Source: Alcanivorax sp.
GTDB taxonomy: Bacteria; Pseudomonadota; Gammaproteobacteria; Pseudomonadales; Alcanivoracaceae
Assembly (NCBI RefSeq): GCF_014762765.1
Contig: NZ_JABURH010000178.1
Coordinates: forward strand, 1-51,081
DNA: 51,081 bases
Direction: 5' to 3'
Shown here: positions 1-8,100 of the stretch, piece by piece
How the letters are laid out: every line of letters begins with the position of its first letter
How positions within the stretch are numbered: the stretch's first letter is position 1
Position numbers and translations under genes: made by a program
The notes under the pieces: generated by a model
What the model was told of the DNA's origin: nothing
What the model saw: only the letters and a program-made list of their open reading frames with translations
Databases searched by the model: none

Positions 1-582
1 ATGCTGGTGCTCAAGGATATGCCCGGTCGTATTACCGGGCGACTGTTGCGCGATTCGCTGGGGGATTCCTATGAGGATCTGCGGCTGCTTGCCTACGGTA
101 TTCTCGACCAGAAGGAAAAAGCCATCACCCGTGATATTGATCGAGCGCTGCAGTTACTGGAGCGGGCCAGGGAGTCGCGCCGCTATCGGCTTGCCCGACG
201 TCTGGCGGAGTTGTACTGGGAGCTGAGTTATCAGGACCTGGTGCGTGGCGACATCATGACCTTGACCCTCGAGCGAGCCACTTTCTACGCCGATATGGGG
301 CTGATGGAATCTCCCGAAGATGCCGGGCTATGGTTGTTGCGCGGGCGTATCAAGATGAGTCAGGAAAACCTGGGTGAGGCTCAGGAGTCCCTGGTCTTTG
401 CCCGCCGGCTGGGATTATCACCGGCCCAGGTGAACCCCTGGCTGGCAGAAATTGCTTTGCAACGTCGACAATTGCCCATGGTGCGTTTGCTGATGGAACA
501 AATTCCCGAGGGCAGCCAGTTTACTGCCCTGAATAAATCCGTGGAGTACTGGAGGGGCTATGGCGCTGCCCAGAGCGGATAA
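1..582 (+). CDS. pelE: PelE, C-terminal part (Pel polysaccharide export/scaffold protein)
   Basis: The first base of the window lies inside this gene; the ATG at position 1 is probably internal, since PelE of Pseudomonas aeruginosa is about 330 residues with two N-terminal membrane segments and only 193 residues are visible. What remains is helical with tetratricopeptide-like pairs (for example the stretch around AGLWLLRGRIKMSQ), as expected for the cytosolic TPR part of PelE. In the known system PelE sits in the inner membrane with PelD, PelF and PelG and helps assemble the synthase complex. The stop overlaps the pelF start by 23 bases, so the genes are translationally coupled. Identity rests mainly on position directly before clear pelF and pelG; pelA to pelD should lie to the left of the window. 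Confidence 0.8.
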   Translation: MLVLKDMPGRITGRLLRDSLGDSYEDLRLLAYGILDQKEKAITRDIDRALQLLERARESRRYRLARRLAELYWELSYQDLVRGDIMTLTLERATFYADMGLMESPEDAGLWLLRGRIKMSQENLGEAQESLVFARRLGLSPAQVNPWLAEIALQRRQLPMVRLLMEQIPEGSQFTALNKSVEYWRGYGAAQSG

Positions 583-2080
583 GGCGGACATCTGCCTGCT
601 GCTGGAAGGGACGTTTCCCTATGTCAGCGGCGGGGTGTCGAGCTGGGTAAACCAGATTATCCGTGGTTTTCCCGAATACACCTTTGCCTGCTGTTTTGTC
701 GGTAGCCGCCCGGAAGACTATGGGGAAATGAAGTACACCCTGCCGGACAACGTGGTGCATCTGGAAGTCCATTATCTGCATGACTTCCAGCGTGGGGCAC
801 AGAAGAAACCGCAAAAGGGTGACGTGGAGGCATACCATCGGCTGCGCCGTTTTCATGAGCTGATGCGTTCCGGGCAGCATTCCCCTGAACGGGAAGAATT
901 GCTCGGCAAGACGCTCGATGGCCTGGGCGAGGGCTGTTGTTATTCCGAAGAGTCCTTTTTGCACAGTAGGGCAAGCTGGGATTTCATCTCTGATGCCTAT
1001 CGCCAGTACAGCCGTGATCCTTCCTTTGTGGATTATTTCTGGACCGTGCGCATCATGCATGCGCCCTTGTGGGTGCTGCATGATATTGCCAGCAACCTGA
1101 TCCCGGCGCGTATGTATCACACCATATCCACCGGTTATGCCGGTTTTCTGGGGGCCATGCTGAAACGTCGCACCGGCAAGCCGTTGCTGCTTTCCGAACA
1201 TGGCATCTATACCAAGGAACGCAAGATCGATCTGTTCCAGAGTGAATGGATCAGTGATAACCGCGGCCTGGTGGAAAAGAACAATGCGGAAATGGCGTAC
1301 TTCCGCGAGAAGTGGGTGAACTTCTTCACCGAGCTGGGCCGTGAGTGTTACCAGTCATCGAACCGCATCGTGGCCCTGTACGAACGTAACCGGCAACGGC
1401 AGGTGGAAGACGGCGCCCCCGCCGAACGTACGCTTAATATTCCCAACGGCATCGACCTGCCGCGTATGGAAAAAGTCCGTGCCGCCAGGGGCACCGAAAT
1501 CCCCCAGACCGCCTGCCTGATCGGCCGGGTGGTACCCATCAAGGACGTGAAAACCTTCCTGCGTGCCATGCGTACCCTGGTCAACGAGATTCCGGACGCG
1601 AAAGGCTGGATTGCCGGTCCGGAGGATGAAGACAAGGAATATGCCGCGGAGTGCCGCTCGCTGGTAACCAGCCTGGGCCTGGAAAAAAACGTGGAGTTTC
1701 TTGGGTTTCAGAAAATCGACGAGTTGCTGCCGAAAGTGGGTGTGATTGTACTCAGCTCCATCAGCGAAGCCTTGCCTCTGGTGTTGCTGGAAGGCTTTGC
1801 CGCAGGTGTGCCGGCGGTGTCCACGGATGTGGGCTCCTGCCGTCAATTGATCGAAGGGCTGGATGAAGAAGATCGGGCGTTCGGCAAGGCCGGTTCGGTG
1901 GTTGGCATTGCTGACCCGGAAGCGTTGGGTAAGGCGGTGGCGACGTTGCTCAGTGATTCGCAGGCCTGGCACGACGCGCAGCAAGCCGGTATCCGCCGGG
2001 TGGAAACCCTGTACACCCAGCAGCAGATGTTCGGTTCCTACCGTGAGCTTTATCAGGGCCTGCTGGAAGGGGATATCTGA
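560..2080 (+). CDS. pelF: PelF, GT4-type glycosyltransferase of Pel polysaccharide synthesis
   Basis: This is a cytosolic glycosyltransferase of 506 residues, essentially the same length as P. aeruginosa PelF. It has the N-terminal motif LLLEGTFPYVSGGVSSWV, typical of PelF, and a C-terminal GT-B domain with the EX7E signature at E403 and E411 (EALPLVLLE). PelF is the nucleotide-sugar-using enzyme that polymerises the Pel chain, a partially deacetylated GalNAc/GlcNAc polymer. A GGAGGGG ribosome site at 551-557 lies just before the ATG at 560, inside the end of pelE. The TGA shares one base with the pelG ATG. Assignment to PelF rather than a generic GT4 is supported by the flanking pelE and pelG. 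Confidence 0.95.
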   Translation: MALPRADKADICLLLEGTFPYVSGGVSSWVNQIIRGFPEYTFACCFVGSRPEDYGEMKYTLPDNVVHLEVHYLHDFQRGAQKKPQKGDVEAYHRLRRFHELMRSGQHSPEREELLGKTLDGLGEGCCYSEESFLHSRASWDFISDAYRQYSRDPSFVDYFWTVRIMHAPLWVLHDIASNLIPARMYHTISTGYAGFLGAMLKRRTGKPLLLSEHGIYTKERKIDLFQSEWISDNRGLVEKNNAEMAYFREKWVNFFTELGRECYQSSNRIVALYERNRQRQVEDGAPAERTLNIPNGIDLPRMEKVRAARGTEIPQTACLIGRVVPIKDVKTFLRAMRTLVNEIPDAKGWIAGPEDEDKEYAAECRSLVTSLGLEKNVEFLGFQKIDELLPKVGVIVLSSISEALPLVLLEGFAAGVPAVSTDVGSCRQLIEGLDEEDRAFGKAGSVVGIADPEALGKAVATLLSDSQAWHDAQQAGIRRVETLYTQQQMFGSYRELYQGLLEGDI

Positions 2081-3450
2081 TGGCAGGTATCGGTTTTGAG
2101 CTGCGAAAACTGCTGCGCAAGGATACCTTGCTGGGCCTGATCCGTGCCTATGCCTATGCTGGCGTAATCAGCTCCGGGCCCTGGGTGCTGTCGATTATCG
2201 GCATCCTGATCATTGGTATTTTCAGCCTGGGGGCGGTGGTGCCGGATATTGCCGTGTCCCAGTTCCAGGTCACGGTGACCTATCTGATTGCCATCAGCCT
2301 GGTACTGACCGGCACTGTGCAATTGGCGTTCACCCGCTTTTGTGCGGATCGTGCCTTTGAGCAGCGCGAGGATCTGATTCTGCCCAACTATGGTGGTGTC
2401 ACCCTGTTGGTCACGGTGATTTCCGGCGTGCTGTCGCTGTTGGTGGCTCTGTTCCTGTTCCCGGAACAGAGCATTCTGTTCCGGGTACTGATGGCGGCCA
2501 GCTTCGTGGTGTTGTGCAATATCTGGATCGCTACCGTGTTTCTGTCCGGCATGAAGCAATACAAGGCCATCTTGCTGCTTTATGCCCTGGGTTACGGGAT
2601 TACCGTGGTGGGAGCCTTGTTGCTGCGCTTTCTCGACCTGGAGGGGCTGCTGCTAGGGTTTCTGCTGGGGCAGGTGACATTGCTGGCCGGCATGCTGGTA
2701 TTGATCGTTCGCGGTTATCCGGCGCGCAGCATGGTGTCCTTCGAGATGTTCGGTCCTCGTTATCTGTACCCCAGCCTGATGCTTGTCGGGCTGTTCTATA
2801 ACGCCGGAGTATGGGCGGACAAGGCCATGTTCTGGTTCTACAGCGGCACCGGCAGCGATGTGATCGGTCCGTTGCGTGCCTCGCTGATCTATGACATCCC
2901 GGTGTTCCTGTCCTACCTGTCGCTGATTCCCGGCATGGCCGTGTTTCTGGTGCGCATGGAAACCGATTTCGTTGAGTATTACAGCAATTTCTACGATGCG
3001 GTGCGCGAAGGGGGCTCGCTGTCCTATATCGAGGACATGCGCAACCAGATGGTGTTCGTGATCCGTCAGGGGATCTTCCAGATCCTCAAGATCCAGGCCA
3101 TCTCGGCGCTGGTGATCATGGTGGCCGGCGCCCAGATTTTCGCGGCCCTGGGGATCACCGATCTCTACCTGCCGTTGCTGAAAGTACAGCTGGTAGCCAC
3201 GGCGCTACAGGTGGTGTTCCTGGCCATCATCAACGTGTTCTGCTATCTGGACCAGCGCCGCATGCTGGTACTGCTCACCGGCCTGTTTTTCGTGCTCAAC
3301 GTGATCTTTACCGGCATCAGCCTGTACCTGGGCCCGCAGTTCTTCGGCTTCGGTTTCCTGCTGTCGCTGGCAGTGTGCGTGATGTTGGGGTTGTGGCTGG
3401 TGAACCGGAAGATGGGGGAGCTGGAGTACAGCACATTTATGCTGCATTGA
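2080..3450 (+). CDS. pelG: PelG, polytopic membrane protein of Pel polysaccharide synthesis/export
   Basis: This 456-residue protein has the same length as P. aeruginosa PelG and about twelve hydrophobic segments spread evenly along the chain. It begins MAGIGFELRKLLRKDTL, the conserved start of PelG. PelG is a Wzx/MATE-like membrane component that, with PelD, PelE and PelF, forms the inner-membrane synthase and translocation complex for the cationic biofilm polysaccharide Pel. Its start overlaps the pelF stop by one base. It is the last gene of the operon. No convincing plus-strand terminator follows; the next 489 bases are repeats and structured DNA. Confidence 0.95.
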   Translation: MAGIGFELRKLLRKDTLLGLIRAYAYAGVISSGPWVLSIIGILIIGIFSLGAVVPDIAVSQFQVTVTYLIAISLVLTGTVQLAFTRFCADRAFEQREDLILPNYGGVTLLVTVISGVLSLLVALFLFPEQSILFRVLMAASFVVLCNIWIATVFLSGMKQYKAILLLYALGYGITVVGALLLRFLDLEGLLLGFLLGQVTLLAGMLVLIVRGYPARSMVSFEMFGPRYLYPSLMLVGLFYNAGVWADKAMFWFYSGTGSDVIGPLRASLIYDIPVFLSYLSLIPGMAVFLVRMETDFVEYYSNFYDAVREGGSLSYIEDMRNQMVFVIRQGIFQILKIQAISALVIMVAGAQIFAALGITDLYLPLLKVQLVATALQVVFLAIINVFCYLDQRRMLVLLTGLFFVLNVIFTGISLYLGPQFFGFGFLLSLAVCVMLGLWLVNRKMGELEYSTFMLH

Positions 3451-3665
3451 TTGATATAGCCGCTAACCTTTCTGGAATCCCCGTAGGAGGGTAGCGGAGT
3501 AACGCACGTTGTGCAGTGCGGCCCGAAGGGTGAGCGTAGCGAATAATGCCTCTCGAGGCGCGAACCGAGTGCAAGCGAGGTGACGCGACAGAGGTCTAGA
3601 GCTGTCGGTCATTCTTTCTGAAACCTGTCGAGCCTTGATATTCCTGATTGCCCTGCGGGCAATGT

Positions 3666-3709
3666 CCTCGCTAGGGCGAGGATCGCGCCTCAAGCGGCGC
3701 TCCTACAGC
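3666..3709. repeat. REP-like palindromic repeat
   Basis: Two adjacent palindromes are visible: CCTCGC-TAGG-GCGAGG at 3666-3681, overlapping GATCGCGCCTCAAGCGGCGC followed by TCCTACAG. The GTAGGAGCG(C/G)...CGCGATC layout, read on the minus strand, is typical of REP elements dispersed in pseudomonad-like genomes. It is recognised by pattern only. Confidence 0.5.
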
Positions 3710-3739
3710 GGCTACGTAGCACCCTGTGAGTTCCCCCCC

Positions 3740-3767
3740 AAAAAAAACGGCGCCATAAGGCGCCGTA
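3740..3767 (-). terminator. Rho-independent terminator, minus strand
   Basis: Read on the minus strand, ACGGCGCC-TTAT-GGCGCCGT is followed at once by eight Ts. The stem is perfect and GC-rich. It would stop transcription from the DUF3080 gene, 173 bases beyond its stop codon, or from a small RNA in between. Confidence 0.85.
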
Positions 3768-3850
3768 ATAGTTTGGCTCGGGAGAGCTATCACGGAGTAG
3801 AAACTCCGGAGTCGATGGATGGGACCTCATCGACGCCTGGCATTATGTGG
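3740..3850 (-). ncRNA. Possible structured 3' UTR or small RNA
   Basis: On the minus strand the terminator is preceded by two perfect hairpins: GTCGATG/CATCGAC (3811-3834, 10-base loop) and CGGAGT/ACTCCG (3793-3808, 4-base loop). Three consecutive stems ending in a strong terminator resemble a 3'-UTR-derived small RNA. I found no convincing promoter of its own, so it may simply be the structured tail of the DUF3080 transcript. Confidence 0.25.
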
Positions 3851-3939
3851 ACAGTTGTTCGCCGAAACATTCGCTTTGTAGACTTTCTGTTTAGCCCGCC
3901 AGGTCAATTTTTGCACGAAAGTGCATATAAGCCCGCCAG

Positions 3940-4977
3940 TCATGGCTTCCCCGGCATCAGTCCGCAGGCGCCCAGGTGCTCCTGCCACAGGGTCACATGG
4001 CGCTCCAGGGCAGTCTCCATGCGGCTTTCCACGCCATTGTGGCCGAAGTAATGGCGGTGCCAGCGGGTGAAGGCGGCGGGTGGCGAATCCAGCAGACCGT
4101 TCATCTGTTCGAGGCTGTCAGCCAGTGACTGGCGCTGGCGGCGGCTTTCCGCCAGGGCCTGCTGCACCCTGGGGCCCCACACCTTGTCCAGCACATTGCG
4201 CAGCCGCCGGGCCCGGGTGCTGGCCTGGTTGCGGGGGCAAAGGCGTTGCGGATCAATGCCCTCCAGTAGTTGGTTACCACGCTCCAGCTCACGCAATGAA
4301 AGCGCCATGCGCCGAAGCAGGTAGCCGCCGGATTGATTATGGGCCAGGGTTTCCAGCAGCGGCTCCAGCTTCAGCGGTGTCACCGCGCCGCTCTGTTTGT
4401 GGGCGACCAGGGTGTGACTCAGTTGCTGCAGGCTCTGCAAGGCAGCGCTGGTGTCGCCGACATTGGCGGACGGAGACTGACTGAAAAAGCGCCGTATTTC
4501 CTCGCTGCTGGCAAGCACATTCCAGTACAGGGCCGGCAACGCGGCTTTCTTTTCGGCCACCACCTTCGACATGATCTTTACCAGCTCCTGGTCCTCCAGG
4601 GCGTCTTCTTCCAGGCAGGCGCGCGCCTGTTGAATAAACGCCAGTTCATGATTGAGCCGTAAGGAATCCGCCTGCAGCTTGCCCAGAGCGCTGTTGCGCT
4701 GGCTGATCAGTTCCATCAGGCCACAGTGGCGCAGTTCCAGATAATCGAGCAGGTCCACGCGGTGTTCCGGCAGTGGCAGCCGTAACTCTCTGGCACCGGG
4801 ATAGGTCAGCAGGGGAAGTGGGCCCCGTGCGGGAAGCTCCTGTCGGCTCAGTCGGGCAATCCGGCTAAGGTAATCCTCCCATCGCGCTTCATCCGGGTCC
4901 TGCGGGGCCAGCCACCCGATGACAAGCAGTGAAGCGATGGCCAGGGATGCCAGTACCCAGCCGGCTTTTTTCTGCAT
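3940..4977 (-). CDS. DUF3080 family protein, membrane-anchored
   Basis: The product is 345 residues if translation starts at the ATG at 4977, which has a GGAG ten bases upstream; an upstream in-frame start at 5052 would add 25 residues without an obvious hydrophobic segment. Residues 5-25 form a signal anchor (VLASLAIASLLVIGWL). The remainder is helical, rich in Gln, Leu and Arg, and fits the DUF3080 family of gammaproteobacteria, whose function is unknown. Several family members are lipoproteins, but here there is no lipobox cysteine after the hydrophobic stretch. The gene is divergent from the alpha-2-macroglobulin gene and convergent with pelG. Family assignment is from recalled pattern. 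Confidence 0.75.
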   Translation of the reverse strand: MQKKAGWVLASLAIASLLVIGWLAPQDPDEARWEDYLSRIARLSRQELPARGPLPLLTYPGARELRLPLPEHRVDLLDYLELRHCGLMELISQRNSALGKLQADSLRLNHELAFIQQARACLEEDALEDQELVKIMSKVVAEKKAALPALYWNVLASSEEIRRFFSQSPSANVGDTSAALQSLQQLSHTLVAHKQSGAVTPLKLEPLLETLAHNQSGGYLLRRMALSLRELERGNQLLEGIDPQRLCPRNQASTRARRLRNVLDKVWGPRVQQALAESRRQRQSLADSLEQMNGLLDSPPAAFTRWHRHYFGHNGVESRMETALERHVTLWQEHLGACGLMPGKP

Positions 4978-5065
4978 CACGACGGCACTCCGATTGGTGT
5001 GCTGTTTGAGTTTTGCCAAACCGTTGACACTGCGGTGGATCTGCCCACGCATTGCGGAACGGTTG

Positions 5066-5074
5066 TGCTATGTT
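5066..5074 (+). promoter_or_regulatory. Possible extended -10 promoter for the macroglobulin gene
   Basis: TGC-TATGTT forms an extended -10 element 34 bases before the chosen ATG at 5109. No good -35 accompanies it, which extended -10 promoters tolerate. Confidence 0.3.
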
Positions 5075-5108
5075 TGGCCTGATCATTAATTTGCATTGGA
5101 AGCGCATT

Positions 5109-8100
5109 ATGTCAACGAGGGGATTGCCGTTTTTCCGGTTAGTGATGCTGTTCTTGGCATTATCACTGGGCGCCTGTGATACCGGAGAGAAGGGGGCCAC
5201 CGACTCACCACCCAAACAGGATAAAGCCGACACGCAAACCACTCAGCGCGCGCCGGCACAGCTGGATAGTCGCTGGCAGACTCACCTGGCGTCTTCCCCC
5301 TCCGGGGTGATCAGTGCCCGGGCCCCGTTGGTGGTGCGTTTCAATCACCCGGTCATTGCGGCAGACAAGCTTGACCAGCCGGTCTCCGGTGTCGCCCGGC
5401 TGGTGCCGGAAATACCGGCGGACATTCGCTTTACTGCCGAAGACCGGCTGGAAATCCACCCCTCGGAACCACTGCCCGCCGGTGAAAACCTGACCCTGAT
5501 GCTCTATGCCCAGGGTCTGAACGGTGTGGATGAAACGCTACCCCCGGCAGAATTCCCCCTGCAGGTCATGCGCCAGCAACTGAGCCTGACCGTGCAATCC
5601 CTGCTGCCGGCGGATGATGGCGAGCAGATGGTGCTCACCGGCAGCCTGGAAACCCGGGATCTGGCAGACGAAGAGAGGGTGGAAAAAAGCCTGCGCGCCA
5701 GCCAGGACAATCAAAGCCTCCCGGTAAGCTGGGAGCACGACAAGGCCGGCTTGCGCCATGGTTTTACCGTATCCGGTATCCGCCGGGGCGACCAGGCCAG
5801 TCAGGTGACCCTGGGCTGGAATGGCAGCTCGCTGGGCGTGGAAAATCAAGGTGAGCGCCATTACAACGTCCCTGCGGTAGCGGCCTTCGAAGTCACCAAT
5901 GTGCGGGCAGTGAACTACCCGAAACCCCATGTGGAAGTGAATTTTTCCGAGGCCCTGCAAGGCTCCCAGAACCTCAACGGCCTGGTCACCCTGAATGGCA
6001 AGGCGCCACGCCTGGAGGTGGACGGCAGTCGCCTGCGGGTCTACCCCCAGGATGACAAGGAAGAGAATGTGGCACTGGTGATCGACGCCGGTCTGCGCTC
6101 CGCCAGTCATGGCCGGCTGGCGGAAAAGCTGGAAAAAACCATCACCCTGATGATGACCAAGCCCGGTGTGCGCTTTGTCGGCAAGGGCACCATCCTGGCG
6201 GATGGCAAGCAGCTCAGCGTCCCTTTTGAGGCCGTCGGTATTCGCTCAGTGAAGGTGCAGGCCTTCCGGGTGTTTGACGACAATATTGGCAATTATCTGC
6301 AGGGCAGTGAGCTGGATGAGGGTGACATGGATACCCGCACTGGCCGCTATCTGTGGCAGAAAACCCTTGAGCTTCCCGCCAACGGCGACGGCTGGCAGCG
6401 CTATCATCTGGATCTGACCGAGCTGATGGCCAAACACCCCAATGGTCTGGTCCATCTCACCCTGACCATTGATGGCGACGACATCACTTATACCTGCCCG
6501 GACAATGCCCTGACCCGTGAGACAACCCTGCCGGACAACTACGAAGGCCCGGGGCAGGAACAGGACCAACCGGACCGGTTGGCGGATTATTACCGTGATG
6601 CCGGCTACCTGAGCTGGTACGAACAGGACAACCCCTGTTCCGACAGTTACTACCGCTATAACGACCTGGCCTCCAGCACCCGTGCCTTCCTGGCTTCCAA
6701 CCTGGGCCTGATCGCCAAGCGCGGCCAGGACGATACCCTGCACGTGGTGGCCACCACCCTGGACAACAATGAGCCCGCCGCCGAGGTGGTGGTGAAGGCC
6801 TACAATTACCAGCAGCAACAGGTGGGCATGGGCCTTACCGATAAAGAGGGCATGGCCAGCCTCAAGCTGGATGGCACGCCTTTCTATCTGCAGGCAGTAA
6901 AAGATCGCGACACCGGTTTCCTGAAAGTGGCCCGCAACCGGGCCTTGCCCACCAACCAGTTCAACACCAGCGGCCAGACCGTGCGCGATGGTCTGAAAGG
7001 GTTTTTCTACGGGGAACGGGATGTGTGGCGCCCGGGCGATGACATCCACCTGACCTTTATTCTCGAAGATAAAAACGACGTGCTGCCCGACGACCACCCG
7101 CTCACTCTGGACTGGTTCGATCCCCGGGGTAACAAGGTGAAAAGCTACAGCCTGGATCAGCCGGTGGGGGACTTTTATGCCTTTACCCTGAGCACCCGCG
7201 AAGACGCCCCCACCGGTAACTGGCGCGCCGTGGCCCGGCTGGGGCAGCGCTATTTCGATACCCCGGTGCGGGTAGAAGCCATCAAGCCCAACCGGCTGAA
7301 GATTGACCTGGAACTACCCGAGCAGCTTCCTGCCAATGAAGCGGCGCAGGTGGGCCTGTTTGCCCAGTGGCTCAATGGCGCCACCGCCGCCAATCTGAAA
7401 GCGGATGTGAAAGTGCGGGTGGCGGCGACCACGACCCGCTTTGATGGCCTCAATGCCTATCATTTCGATGACAGCACCCGCGCCCTCAGTAGCGAGCCCT
7501 TTACCGCCTTCGAAGCCAATGTGGACGGGCAGGGCAAGGCCCGCTTCCCGCTCACCATCCCGGTGGAACAGACCCCGGGTATGCTGCGCGCTACCCTGAC
7601 CACCCGGGTGTTCGAAAACAGCGGTGATTACAGCACCCAGGTTCGCAGTGTGCCGGTCTACCCCTTCAAATACTGGGTCGGCATGCAGGTACCGCAGGGC
7701 AGTGGTTGGGGCGGTGCGTTGTCCCGTGATGGCAAGCACCCGATCGACCTGATCAGCGTGAACAGCCAGGGCAAGCCGGTGAACGGCCGGCCGCTGGATA
7801 TCACTATCTACGAAATTGACTGGCGCTGGTGGTGGGACCGCTCCGGCGACGACCTGAGCAATTTCATCAGCGACCCCAATACCAAGGTGGTTACCCAGGC
7901 ACAGCTGACCACGGATGCACAAGGCCGGGGCCAATGGACGCTGGATGGCAACAACTATGACTGGGGTCGCCACCTGATTCGCGTCTGCGATCGACAAAGT
8001 GATCACTGCTCCTCGCAGACCGTGTATCTGGGCTGGAGCAGCGACCAGGCCAGTGGCAGTCAGGATGCGGCTACCCGTTTGTCCCTCTCTGCGGACAAGG

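Larger units (their letters stand above)
3451..3939. other. Gene-free gap holding palindromic repeats and minus-strand RNA structure
   Basis: This 489-base gap lies between pelG and the convergent DUF3080 gene. I find no credible gene in it. The left half carries short palindromic sequence resembling intergenic repeats of related bacteria, including a REP-like unit near 3666-3709. The right half carries two short perfect hairpins and a strong terminator that only makes sense on the minus strand. Confidence 0.7.

Noticed and set aside
3451-3739. Possible remnant gene or insertion sequence end after pelG
   Set aside because: No frame gives a recognisable protein and no terminal inverted repeats with target duplication were found; short REP-like palindromes explain it better.
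3903-3908. TTGACC on the minus strand as the -35 of a small RNA promoter
   Set aside because: No acceptable -10 lies 16-18 bases downstream; the best is a 3 of 6 match at 19 bases.
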